In this document: one piece after another, positions 26,550-34,820 of the stretch | How the letters are laid out: each line of letters starts with the position of its first letter | How positions within the stretch are numbered: the first letter of the stretch is position 1 | Origin: Streptomyces sp. NBC_00690 | GTDB taxonomy: Bacteria; Actinomycetota; Actinomycetes; Streptomycetales; Streptomycetaceae | Direction of reading: 5' to 3' | Assembly (NCBI RefSeq): GCF_036226685.1 | Contig: NZ_CP109009.1 | Coordinates: 992,001-1,056,000, forward strand | Length of the DNA: 64,000 nucleotides | Translations under genes and position numbers: made by a program | Notes under the pieces: generated by a model | The model's input: the letters and a program-made list of their open reading frames with translations, nothing else | Told to the model about the DNA's origin: nothing | The model's database searches: none

Positions 26550-27995
26550 TCAACGAGGATTCAGCACGGGCGGGATGCGTCCGGCCCAGGGGCGCGCGGC
26601 TTCCAATTGCGCGGCCAGCCGGTACAACAGCCCTTCGTCACCGTAGGGTCCGATGAAATGGGTTCCGATGGGGATACCGGCGGAATTCCAGTAGAGGGGA
26701 ACGGACATCGCGGGCTGTCCCGTGATGTTGATCAGCATCGTGAACGGGAGAAAGGCGGCAGAGGCGCGCAGTCCACGCGTCGGGTCCTCGGGTGTCGAGG
26801 TGAAGGAGCCGAGCGGCGGCGCGGGCGCGCCCGCAGTGGGCGTCAACCAGACGTCGTACGGCTCCTGGAAGGCGGCCAGTCCGTCGCAGAGCGTCTGCAA
26901 CTCGGCGAGGGCGTCGAAGTACTCTCCCAGCCCGGTGGTCACGGACCGTCCGCCCTGGATCATCGCCCAGGTGCCGGCCTCGAAGTCCTGCTCACGGGCC
27001 TGCCGGCCGAGGGTCTGCTCCATCCGCGCCACATCCCAGGCGAACCCGGCCGACGACACCGCGCTGAACGCCTTGGCGATCCCGGCGGCGTCCAGTCGGG
27101 GCGTGCCCTCCTCGACATGGTGTCCGAGGCCCTCGCAGAGACGGGCCGCGTCCTCGACCGCCGCCAGACAGTCGGGATGGAGCGGTGAACCGGTGGGCGA
27201 CTGGCGGCTGAAGACGATCCGCAGCCGCCCCGGGTCGCGTCGGGTCTCCTCCAGATACGGGCGCTCGGGCCGCGGCGCCGTGTAGGGGTCGCCGCGCAGC
27301 GGTCCGGCGGTGGCATCGAGCAGGGCGGCGCAGTCCCGCACGCTCAGGGTCACCGCGTGCTCGCTGAGTATGGCGATCCGGGGGGAGAGTCCGGCCTTGC
27401 GGCGGGCCGAGGAGATCCGGAGCCGGGTCGGCTTCATCCCGAACACCCCGCAGTTCCCGGCCGGAACGCGGATCGACCCGCCGCTGTCACTCGCGTTGGC
27501 CATGGGCACCATCCGCGCGGCGACGGCCGCCGCCGCACCACCGCTCGACCCGCCCGCCGACAGACCGGTGTCCCAGGGGTTGCGGGTGGGCCCGTGCAGT
27601 TCGGGTTCGGTGGTGGGCAGCAGTCCGAACTCGGGCAGATTCGTCTTGCCGCACACCACGAGACCGGCGGCTTTGTAGCGTCGGGTGAGTTCGCCGTCGT
27701 CGGTGGGCACGTAGTCCGCGAGGAATCTGCTCGCGGAGGTCATCGGGACCCCGGCGTATCCGACTCCGCCGCCGTCCTTCAGGAGAAAGGGAACTCCGGT
27801 GAACGGACCTTCGGGTAGCACTCCGGAAGCGGTCGAACGCGCTTCGTCATACATGGTGTGAATGACCGCGTTGATTTCTGGATTGACCTGCTCGATACGC
27901 TCGATAGCGGCTTCCAGAAGATCCTTCGGCGATATTTGTCCGGTACGGATCAACTCTGCCTGACCCAGCGCGTCAAACTCAGATGGTTCGCTCAT
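26550..27995 (-). CDS. Amidase-signature family amidohydrolase
   Basis: A 481-residue enzyme with the Ser-cisSer-Lys triad of the amidase signature family: Lys73 in FLLKDGG, Ser150 in [14 protein letters not shown] and nucleophile Ser174 in [11 protein letters not shown]. The C-terminal pattern ([17 protein letters not shown] and [21 protein letters not shown]) resembles amidases such as 6-aminohexanoate cyclic-dimer hydrolase. It hydrolyses an amide or cyclic amide to acid plus amine. It is the first gene of the minus-strand cluster, with the ATG at 27995 and a rather distant GGGGAG upstream. The downstream frame of the hydrolase is open immediately after its TGA, so co-transcription is likely. 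The substrate cannot be told from sequence. Confidence 0.92.
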   Translation of the reverse strand: MSEPSEFDALGQAELIRTGQISPKDLLEAAIERIEQVNPEINAVIHTMYDEARSTASGVLPEGPFTGVPFLLKDGGGVGYAGVPMTSASRFLADYVPTDDGELTRRYKAAGLVVCGKTNLPEFGLLPTTEPELHGPTRNPWDTGLSAGGSSGGAAAAVAARMVPMANASDSGGSIRVPAGNCGVFGMKPTRLRISSARRKAGLSPRIAILSEHAVTLSVRDCAALLDATAGPLRGDPYTAPRPERPYLEETRRDPGRLRIVFSRQSPTGSPLHPDCLAAVEDAARLCEGLGHHVEEGTPRLDAAGIAKAFSAVSSAGFAWDVARMEQTLGRQAREQDFEAGTWAMIQGGRSVTTGLGEYFDALAELQTLCDGLAAFQEPYDVWLTPTAGAPAPPLGSFTSTPEDPTRGLRASAAFLPFTMLINITGQPAMSVPLYWNSAGIPIGTHFIGPYGDEGLLYRLAAQLEAARPWAGRIPPVLNPR

Positions 27996-28972
27996 AGGGC
28001 GGCCACTTCTCCCCTACTCGAAAGTAGTTAAGCTCTTTAATCATGGCGGGAGCATAACCCTGGCGTCCCGCGATCACGCAAGAGGGTTGGCAGAGGATTT
28101 TTTGAACTGCGCGGCGGCGCCGAAAGTCGCGCGACAGCGCCGCGAGGCACCCTTGTCGATGGACGACGGCGCACTGGTGTGGCCCGGAACGGTTGCCTGG
28201 AGCTGAAACGAGTCACCCGTGCTCGCCTCCGGCCCCGCCCGGGTTCGCGGATCAACCGGCCGTGCCACCGGAAGACATCCGTCTGCCGCGGCACCTTCTG
28301 AGCGGGGATGACGGGTGCCGGTTCGATCCGGCCACAGGAGGACGGACGCCACGAGCGGGGCACTGCACCCCGACCGTCACCCAGGGCATGGAAGTGCTGG
28401 TCGCGGACCTCGAAGCCATCCTGCGGGGTGCGGCAGCCGACTACACCGGCTTGGATCATCGACCAGGGGAAAGCGGCGGGAGACCGGTCCCATCGGGCCC
28501 GCACCGGCCGCTGCGGCAACGTCCCTTTCCCTCTTCGTCCGCTGTCCGCAAGGCCGTTGGGCCACGGGGGCTGCCGATTGCCGGGCGGTCCAGCCACCCC
28601 GCAGCCCCAGAGCGGTACAGGTCCGAGATACAGGTCCGCTGCCGGCAGGTTCCGGACTCGGAGCGTCCGATGGGGAGTGTCGTCAGCGGTGTTTTCGATG
28701 CCGACACGTGACGCGGATCACGGACCTGCGCTCGACCGGCGCGGTGGCCTTAGGCCGGCCGGCCCGCCCGGCTGGGCGTCTTGGCGTCTTGGTGTACCAC
28801 GCCTTGCCCAGTCGTGGTCGCGCCATGCGCTGAGCCTGCGCTTTGACTTCGATGGTGTGCACTTGGGGTCTTTGTCTGCCGGGAGCCGAAGGCCGCCCGG
28901 ATAGTGGGGTCGACCGCCGAGGGCATGTCCTCGGCAAACCGCACACTCCCGGGAAGTAGAGGTGTCACCCCC
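27996..28972. other. Nearly 1-kb region without a recognisable gene
   Basis: Bases 28000-28080 are A/T-richer and hold the likely promoter of the amidase operon. From 28080 to 28900 several open frames exist on both strands, but none has Streptomyces-like codon bias, a good ribosome binding site or a recognisable motif. A basic stretch encoded on the minus strand around 28750-28890 (RMARPRLGKAWYTKTPRR) could be the remnant of a decayed gene. I see nothing else supportable. Confidence 0.5.
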
Positions 28973-29509
28973 ATGCCCACCAACGAGGCCATCGCCCGTG
29001 CACAGCTCGTGTTCTCCCTCTTCGACGCCGACGGCAACGGCTTTCTTGAGCCCGCCGACTTCGAACTGATGGCCCGCCGGACGGTCGCGGCTCTTCCTGC
29101 CGCCGATGAGGAGCCCGGGCAGGCACTGCTCTCCGCGTTCCGACGGTACGGTGACACGCTCGTGGTCGAGTTGGACGCCAACGGTGATGGGCGGATCAGC
29201 CCGGAGGAGTTCACTGCGGTCGTGCTCGATCCGCAGCGATTCGACGCAGCCGTCGACGAGTTCGCGAAAGCCCTCGCGGCGATGGGCGATCCGGACGGCG
29301 ACGGGTTCGTCACCCGGCCCGACTTCCTCGCTCTGATGACTGCCATCGGGTTTGAACAGCACAACATCGGCGAACTGTTCGATGTCTTCGGTCCGGTGGA
29401 CGGCGACCGCATCCCGGTCGCCACCTGGGAGGAGGGCATCCGGGACTACTACCGTCCCGAAAAGGCCGGCATCGCCGGCGACCGCCTCGTTCCGGTCGCT
29501 GCTTCCTGA
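28973..29509 (+). CDS. EF-hand calcium-binding protein
   Basis: A 178-residue protein with an ATG at 28973 and GAGGTG eight bases upstream. Three canonical 12-residue EF-hand loops are visible: 18-29 (DADGNGFLEPAD), 68-79 (DANGDGRISPEE) and 106-117 (DPDGDGFVTRPD). A degenerate fourth (PVDGDRIPVATW) lies near 141-152. The layout matches the calerythrin/sarcoplasmic calcium-binding-like proteins common in Streptomyces, which are soluble cytoplasmic calcium buffers or sensors. No signal peptide is present. It is a single gene, convergent with the methyltransferase gene. Confidence 0.92.
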   Translation: MPTNEAIARAQLVFSLFDADGNGFLEPADFELMARRTVAALPAADEEPGQALLSAFRRYGDTLVVELDANGDGRISPEEFTAVVLDPQRFDAAVDEFAKALAAMGDPDGDGFVTRPDFLALMTAIGFEQHNIGELFDVFGPVDGDRIPVATWEEGIRDYYRPEKAGIAGDRLVPVAAS

Positions 29510-29686
29510 CGAGTCCCCTTACTCGGAACAGCATCGTCCCGACCGCGGGTCGGCCCGTTGTGGGGCCGATCGTGGGACCGCGGCACGGGCCATGAGCCGG
29601 CGGACGTCCGCGGACGGATCCATGTCTCCTTGGGTACGTGGGCCCTTGCCTCGGTATCTCCGGAGTGGCCCGCGTCGAAGGACTCG

Positions 29687-30418
29687 TCAGGCCACCGGAC
29701 GACGTGCCAGGAAGACGAACTCCTTGCCTGGACGGTCGGGTGCATCGCGGATCTCCTCCACGACATAGCCCTCTGCGAGCAGGTCCCGCTCGACTTCCTC
29801 TCGCTCCCGGAAGCGCAGCGTCGAATCCGATGTCAGGACGTGTCCGTCCACTGCGAACCGGTAGGTCCAGCGAAAGGTCACCAGAGGCGGGCTCACATCG
29901 ATCACCTGGCCCCAGTTCTTCACGGCGCCGATGCCCGGGATCTCCGCCACTTCGTAGGTGTTCTCGCGGGTCCACTCCTCCCAGGCGCGTCTGGCCGGGT
30001 CCCGGGTCTCGAAGACCAGATGGCCGCCGGGGCGTAGTGCCTCGTAGGCGCCCCTCAGTGTGTTCTGCCAGGTGTGCGGGTCGCTGATGGCCTGTGCGAC
30101 GTTCGCCGTCATCGTCGCGAGGTCGACCTGGAGCGGGGGAAGGTCCGTCGCGTCGCCGCAGATCCAGTGCACTCGCTCACCGCCCGGTTTGGCCCGGGCG
30201 ACATCGATGGACGCCAGTGCGGGATCGACACCCACGACCTCCACCCCGCGGTGAGCCAGGAGAAGGGCGAACACTCCTGTGCCGCAGCCGATGTCCAGCA
30301 CCCGGCGGGCCTCAAGTTCTTCCGCGACCTGGAGGTAGGCATCCAGATCGCTGCGGTCGGAGTGGAGGGGGTCATAGATCGCAGCGAGCCGTGGGTGCGC
30401 AAAACAGTCGTCAGCCAT
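29687..30418 (-). CDS. Class I SAM-dependent methyltransferase
   Basis: A 243-residue protein starting at ATG 30418 (MADDCFAHPRLAAIYD), which lacks a strong ribosome binding site. The SAM-binding motif I is VLDIGCGTGVFALLLA near residues 39-54. GVDPALASIDVA gives the acidic residue after beta 2, and the HWICGDATDLP segment gives motif II. The C-terminal half (VTFRWTYRFAVDGHVLTSDSTLRF) is a beta-rich cap seen in small-molecule methyltransferases of the UbiE/Methyltransf_25 type. It is transcribed toward the EF-hand gene. The substrate is unknown. Confidence 0.88.
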   Translation of the reverse strand: MADDCFAHPRLAAIYDPLHSDRSDLDAYLQVAEELEARRVLDIGCGTGVFALLLAHRGVEVVGVDPALASIDVARAKPGGERVHWICGDATDLPPLQVDLATMTANVAQAISDPHTWQNTLRGAYEALRPGGHLVFETRDPARRAWEEWTRENTYEVAEIPGIGAVKNWGQVIDVSPPLVTFRWTYRFAVDGHVLTSDSTLRFREREEVERDLLAEGYVVEEIRDAPDRPGKEFVFLARRPVA

Positions 30419-30481
30419 GCGGCGAACGTAGTCATGGCCGGCCCCAACAGCCACCGGGTTTCTGTCGAGACCCGACGGCAG

Positions 30482-30513
30482 GCGCCCGCGGCCGGGTCAC
30501 CGGTCGCGGGCGC
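30482..30513 (-). terminator. Hairpin terminator of the small secreted protein gene
   Basis: GCGCCCGCG and CGCGGGCGC form a perfect 9-bp stem that continues through CCGG/CCGG around a GTCA loop. It lies 27 bases past the stop of the minus-strand gene at 30540-30815. Confidence 0.8.
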
Positions 30514-30539
30514 TTCATGCTCGTGGCGCAGTCCGAGGG

Positions 30540-30815
30540 TCAGGGACGCCAGATGCTGAGGTCGAACCGCTGGGTGGTCGGGTTGAAATCGCACTTGTAG
30601 AGGGACGCACCGCCCCACGTGGTGAACCACCAGCCGGCATATCCACACTCGCCCTCGGTGGCGTAGTCGCCCCGGGGGGACCAACTCGTGGGACCGATCG
30701 CCGATGTGGCCGACGCGGTCTGGGGTGCTGCCTGGGCCGTAGGAGCCGTCATGAGTCCGGCACCGGCCATGGCCGCCGCGACGGCCATGGTGGCGAATAC
30801 CTTGCGAACAGACAT
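30540..30815 (-). CDS. Small secreted protein
   Basis: A 91-residue product starting at ATG 30815 with GAGGGAGGG upstream. Residues 1-30 are a Sec signal peptide: basic MSVRK, a hydrophobic TMAVAAAMAGAGLMTAPT core and an AQAA cleavage region. The mature part of about 60 residues is aromatic and has two cysteines (GECGYAGWWFTTWGG and YKCDFN), probably disulphide-linked. It resembles small exported proteins of unknown role in actinomycetes. Nothing links it to the neighbouring genes. Confidence 0.8.
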   Translation of the reverse strand: MSVRKVFATMAVAAAMAGAGLMTAPTAQAAPQTASATSAIGPTSWSPRGDYATEGECGYAGWWFTTWGGASLYKCDFNPTTQRFDLSIWRP

Positions 30816-31271
30816 GAGGTTGAGCCCTCCCTCGTCGTCTTCGCCGTCGGGGTCCCTGCCCCGGTGGCGAAAAGAAGAGTGTCCCTGTACATCGCATGAA
30901 TCAATGGGAAGCACATATTCCCATAACAAATTGGCCGATATGCGAATATTCCGGCTGATAATAGGCCAGCCATTCGAAGATGGCGGGGCTTACTCGTGTA
31001 TCCGGTGGTCCCGCCGGGTCCTCAGCCCTCATGACGGGGGGCCAGAGGGGTTCGGTTCCGGATAGGTCCGGACCACTGCGAACAGGGGCCCGGATCGGGT
31101 CGCCCAGGGCCCTACGGCAAGGCACCCAGCCGCTCGAACCTCGTACGCATACATGGCAGTTGATGGTGGGCGGCCACTTGGGGTGGCCGCCCACCATCAA
31201 TTTGGCCAGCCCGAAGCGACGTCTCGCCCGGAGGGCCAGCGTTCACGTCGACCGACCGCGTCGAGGGTCGG
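30816..31271. other. Intergenic region with terminator hairpin
   Basis: No credible gene. An A/T-rich block at about 30895-30965 is the likely promoter region of the small secreted protein gene. The right part holds the strong hairpin at 31160-31200. Confidence 0.55.
31160..31200 (-). terminator. Perfect 18-bp stem terminator
   Basis: TTGATGGTGGGCGGCCAC pairs perfectly with GTGGCCGCCCACCATCAA around a five-base loop. It lies 71 bases beyond the stop of the minus-strand dehydrogenase-like gene and is probably its terminator. Confidence 0.85.
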
Positions 31272-32426
31272 CTAGACGGCCGGAGCCTCGGGAGCATGGG
31301 GATGGACGGCTGACCGGTGCTGGAAGGAGAGGATCTTCGGGTTCTGGATGACGCCGTCCCGAATCTCGATGGCCTTCTTGACCGTGACGTCGTCGTCCCA
31401 TGCCTCGGGGCCGCTCATGACCTTGCGGAGGTAGGGAAGGAGCGCCTCACTGATTTCCCAGGTGGCGGAGTGCCACAGGTGGGAGGGGCTGTGATCCACC
31501 CCGTAGTAGTGGCAGCCCGACCCCACCGTGTGCATCGGCTCGCTGAAGGTGGTCGGACGGGCCCATTCGAAGCCCATGCCCTCGTCGCAGGCGACATCGA
31601 CGAAGAAGGTGCCCGGTCGGAACAGCGCGAGTTCCTCATTGTTGACGAACATCAGGGGCGCGTCCGTGTCCTGCATGACGCAGTTGACGATGACGTCGAA
31701 CCCTGCCAGGTACTCCGCCAGTGGCACGGAACCGGCCGCGGTGAAGGCCCGCAGACGTGACGGGTCGTCGTCCTGCGCCCCGAAGTGGCCCATCACCACC
31801 GAGGGCATCGGCGAAGCCACTGCTGCTGCGGCGCGCTGGGTCAGCACCGTGACGTCGGAAACTCCCATGGCGCCCAGGCCCGTGACGGCTCCACGGGCCG
31901 TGGCCCCGAAGCTTATGACCACCGCACGCAGGCGGCGCCCGTAGCTGCCGGTCAAACCGCCGAGCTGGAGGGCGTGCAACACCGAGCAGTAACCAGCGAG
32001 CTCATTGTTCTTGTGGAAGACATGGACACTGAAGGCGCCTGTGGAGGTCCAGTGGTTCATGGCCTCCCAGGCGATCAGGGTCAGCCGTCGGTCGATCGCT
32101 ATCTGCGTCATCTTCGCGTCCTGCACGCAGTGGGGCCATCCCCAGAGCACTTGGCCCTCGCGCAGTTCGGCGATGTCGTCGTGCATGGGCTTCGGCAGCA
32201 GCATGATGTCGCACTCGGCGAGGAGCTGTTCGCGAGAACGCAGGCCGGCCACGAGCGGTCTCAGCGCGTCATCGGCGACGCCGAACCGCTGGCCGTAGCC
32301 CTCTTCGAGGAAGATCCTCTCGCGTACGTCCGGGGCGATCCTGTTGAGGTGGCCGGGGTGCAGCGGCAACCGGAACTCGTTCTCCTTATGCGAGGAGGCG
32401 AGCACTCCGAGACTCATCAAACTCAT
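31272..32426 (-). CDS. N5-(carboxyethyl)ornithine synthase-like / alanine dehydrogenase family protein
   Basis: A 384-residue protein starting at ATG 32426; a second ATG lies nine bases further in. The N-terminus (LGVLASSHKENEFRLPLHPGH) is the substrate-binding start of the alanine dehydrogenase/PNT fold, and LLPKPMHDDIAELREGQVLWGW is also typical. A central Rossmann domain follows (AVVISFGATARGAVTGLGAMGVSDVTVLTQR). The combination matches CEO synthases, which reductively condense pyruvate with the side-chain amine of ornithine or lysine using NADPH. A related opine-type reaction is possible. Divergent to the MFS exporter; no obvious operon partner. Confidence 0.8.
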   Translation of the reverse strand: MSLMSLGVLASSHKENEFRLPLHPGHLNRIAPDVRERIFLEEGYGQRFGVADDALRPLVAGLRSREQLLAECDIMLLPKPMHDDIAELREGQVLWGWPHCVQDAKMTQIAIDRRLTLIAWEAMNHWTSTGAFSVHVFHKNNELAGYCSVLHALQLGGLTGSYGRRLRAVVISFGATARGAVTGLGAMGVSDVTVLTQRAAAAVASPMPSVVMGHFGAQDDDPSRLRAFTAAGSVPLAEYLAGFDVIVNCVMQDTDAPLMFVNNEELALFRPGTFFVDVACDEGMGFEWARPTTFSEPMHTVGSGCHYYGVDHSPSHLWHSATWEISEALLPYLRKVMSGPEAWDDDVTVKKAIEIRDGVIQNPKILSFQHRSAVHPHAPEAPAV

Positions 32427-32909
32427 GTGGGGCGGCTCTTTTCCGGCCGGGCGCGTTGCGCTCCGGCATTGCCGTTCCCCGAGGGCGACGCCGAAACGGA
32501 TGACGGCGTGCGAGGTGCGCTCGGTAGCGCCACCGTACTCCCATCTCGACGGTGGAAGGCGCGCTGCCCGCTCGCGCGTGCGCGCGGAGGAGTCGCGGTT
32601 CCAGCTCTGCCGGGTCCGGGTGTTCAGACGATCGTTCCTGGTCACCAGGGCATGTGCGGCGCACTGCACCGCGCCGCGGGACCCTCCGTCGAATCGAACA
32701 GGGCTGCGTGAATCCAGGGCGGCACGTCACCCCATCGCGACCGGTGCACGGCGGCGAGCCCGGGCGCCGTCCGTGAGTCCTTGGGGCTGCACGGTGGCGA
32801 GGTCGACACCGTCGCCGAACGTCGACGGGACGGACACGCCGTGCCATGCCGGACGGGGATTCCCCGGCCGGGAGCGGGCCGCCGAAAGATCGACCCGAAG
32901 AACCCCGGA
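32427..32909. other. Divergent intergenic region
   Basis: About 480 bases between two divergent genes. Open frames occur on both strands but lack ribosome binding sites and normal composition. The only clear signals are the CsoR-like palindromes at its right end. Confidence 0.5.
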
Positions 32910-32926
32910 ATACCCGAGGGGGGTAT
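32910..32926. promoter_or_regulatory. CsoR-like operator 1 upstream of the MFS exporter
   Basis: The 17-bp palindrome ATACCCGAGGGGGGTAT has arms ATACCC and GGGTAT. CsoR/RcnR-family repressors bind palindromes of this type, with G/C-rich arms bounded by A/T. Its centre lies 36 bp upstream of a second such site. Confidence 0.7.
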
Positions 32927-32945
32927 ATTGCTTCTTCGAACGAAC

Positions 32946-32962
32946 ATACCCCCCTCCGGTAT
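32946..32962. promoter_or_regulatory. CsoR-like operator 2 upstream of the MFS exporter
   Basis: ATACCCCCCTCCGGTAT is a 17-bp site with arms ATACC and GGTAT. It abuts the AGGAG ribosome binding site (32964-32968) and ends 11 bases before the GTG start, a position where a bound repressor would block transcription. Confidence 0.62.
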
Positions 32963-32973
32963 AGGAGAACGCT

Positions 32974-34407
32974 GTGTCGACCCCTGCTGCACCACCCAGT
33001 CCGCGCCGCTGGACGGCGCTTGCCCTCATCGCCCTGGCCCAGTTCACGGTCATCATGGACACGTCCATCATTGGTGTGGCACTCCCCAAGATGCAGATTG
33101 ACCTGGGCTTCTCCCAGGAGGACCTGTCCTGGGTGTTCAACGCCTACGTCATCGCCTTCGGCGGGCTGCTCCTGCTCGGCGGACGACTGTCCGATCTGTT
33201 CGGCGCCAGACGGATCTTCATCGCCGGCTGGACCGTGCTCGCCGGGGGCTCCCTGGTCGCCGGTCTCGCCTCCTCGGTCTGGACCGAACTGACGGGCCGC
33301 GCCCTCCAGGGCGTCGGCGCCGCGCTGATAGCACCGGCCGCCCTGACCCTGCTGATGATGCTCTTCGGCTCCCGCCCCAAGGAGCTGACCAAGGCGCTGG
33401 CCCTGTACGGCGCCGCCGCACCGGCCGGCGGCACCGCCGGCGTCTTCCTCGGCGGCGTCATCACCGAGTACGCCAGCTGGCCCTGGGTGTTCTACATCAA
33501 CATCCCGATCGCCCTGATCGTGCTGGCCGCGGTCCCGAGCGTCATGCCCTCGGCCCCGGTACGCCGTGGCTCCATCGACCTCGCGGGAGCGGCCACCGTC
33601 ACCGCGGGACTGGCCACCGCCGTCTTCGCCATCGTCCGCGCCCCCGAAATCGGCTGGGGCTCAGGTCAGACCTGGCTCGTGTTGTTGGCCGGCGTGGCCC
33701 TGATCGGCGCGTTCATCGCCATCCAGTCCAAGCGCCGTGAGCCGCTGATGCGTCTGGGGATCTGGCGCGCACCCAACCTGGCCGGTGCGAACATCGCGCA
33801 GTTGCTGATGGCCGCCGCGTGGATCCCGATGTGGTTCTTCCTCAACCTCTACCTCCAGCAGGTGCTGGGACTGGGCGCCTTCGCCTCCGGAGCGGCCCTG
33901 CTGCCCATGACGGTCGCCATCATGATCATGATGATTGTCCTGGCACCCCGTCTGATGGCCCGCTTCGGGACCAAGCCGCTGATCGTCACCGGCCTGCTGG
34001 CCCTCGCGGCCGGCATGCTGTGGCTGTCCTTCGCCCGGGCGGACGGCACTTTCTGGGTCGACGTCCTGCCCGCCTCACTGCTGGCCGCCGTGGGCATGTC
34101 ACTGGCCTTCATCCCCTCCCTCGGCACCGCGCTGTCCAGCGCGCGCCCCGAGGAAGGCGGCCTTGCCTCCGGCATCGTCAACACCAGCTACCAGGTCGGA
34201 TCCGCTCTCGGCCTGGCCGCGATGACAGCCGTGGCATCGGCGTACGGCGCCCGTGAACTCGGCGACCCCGGCGCGCTCACCGACGGGTTCTCCGCGGCCT
34301 TCCTCGGCGCAGCGGCCCTCGCCGCCGTCGGCGCACTCGCATCACTGCTCACCCTCCGCACCGCCCCCGACCGTAAGGAGCAGCCCGCCAAGGCGGACGC
34401 GGCCTGA
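32974..34407 (+). CDS. MFS exporter, DHA2 (EmrB/QacA) type
   Basis: A 477-residue, about 14-helix transporter with a GTG start and AGGAG seven bases upstream. Family signatures: FTVIMDTSIIGVALPKM in helix 1 (the drug-exporter motif D1 region), GGRLSDLFGARRIF as motif A, GRALQGVGAALIAPAAL in helix 4 and a PAGGTAGVFLGG motif C in helix 5. It exports a hydrophobic compound or possibly a metal complex by proton antiport. Two CsoR-like palindromes cover its promoter, so the inducer may be copper or a reactive sulphur or electrophile signal rather than a drug. A strong terminator follows, so it is monocistronic. Confidence 0.9.
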   Translation: MSTPAAPPSPRRWTALALIALAQFTVIMDTSIIGVALPKMQIDLGFSQEDLSWVFNAYVIAFGGLLLLGGRLSDLFGARRIFIAGWTVLAGGSLVAGLASSVWTELTGRALQGVGAALIAPAALTLLMMLFGSRPKELTKALALYGAAAPAGGTAGVFLGGVITEYASWPWVFYINIPIALIVLAAVPSVMPSAPVRRGSIDLAGAATVTAGLATAVFAIVRAPEIGWGSGQTWLVLLAGVALIGAFIAIQSKRREPLMRLGIWRAPNLAGANIAQLLMAAAWIPMWFFLNLYLQQVLGLGAFASGAALLPMTVAIMIMMIVLAPRLMARFGTKPLIVTGLLALAAGMLWLSFARADGTFWVDVLPASLLAAVGMSLAFIPSLGTALSSARPEEGGLASGIVNTSYQVGSALGLAAMTAVASAYGARELGDPGALTDGFSAAFLGAAALAAVGALASLLTLRTAPDRKEQPAKADAA

Positions 34408-34440
34408 CCACCCACGACCGTCACACCCTCACCACATATG

Positions 34441-34477
34441 TGCCGTCTGGCCGGGCAAGGAGCCCGGCCAGACGGCA
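34441..34477 (+). terminator. Perfect 16-bp stem terminator after the MFS exporter
   Basis: TGCCGTCTGGCCGGGC pairs perfectly with GCCCGGCCAGACGGCA around the loop AAGGA, 33 bases after the stop codon. Confidence 0.9.
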
Positions 34478-34725
34478 TCTGTGCTTCAGGAACTGACCGC
34501 GGGCCCGCGGGAACACCAGCGGGCCCGGTCTGCGTGCCGCCACTCGATGATGCGATCACCACGCTCTGACATATGCCAGAGCAACACGATACTGCACACG
34601 ATTGAGCAGGATGCTGCACAGCTATTTCCCCGAGGCGACCACTTCACTAGACATCAAGGAAGGCCACGTAGCACATTTTGTCGTCCTTGACTGCTTATCC
34701 CGTTGTGGAGTTCAAGGATACGAAG
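34478..34725. other. Intergenic region upstream of the binding-protein gene
   Basis: A moderately A/T-rich upstream region with no gene. It contains several TGCA-containing words (for example near 34579 and 34612) but no repeat regular enough to call. Confidence 0.5.
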
Positions 34726-34747
34726 AGAGGTTGCACAACTCTTGACA
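34726..34747 (+). promoter_or_regulatory. Putative promoter -35 box and operator of the binding-protein gene
   Basis: A perfect -35 hexamer TTGACA lies at 34742-34747. It overlaps the end of a near-palindrome AGAGGTTGCACAACTCT (34726-34742). A matching -10 box is not clear downstream. The dyad contains TTGCA, which also occurs in dyads upstream of the other binding-protein gene and one IclR gene, so an IclR-type regulator may bind here. Confidence 0.45.
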
Positions 34748-34820
34748 GGAATACTGCACGTGCGTGCACCATAACGCACATCACATTCGGTGCTCACACA
34801 ATCGTGTGGAGGTTCTCGCT

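Noticed and set aside
28193..28711. Plus-strand frame of about 170 codons
   Set aside because: Overlapping frames on both strands are equally open and none shows coding bias or a conserved motif.
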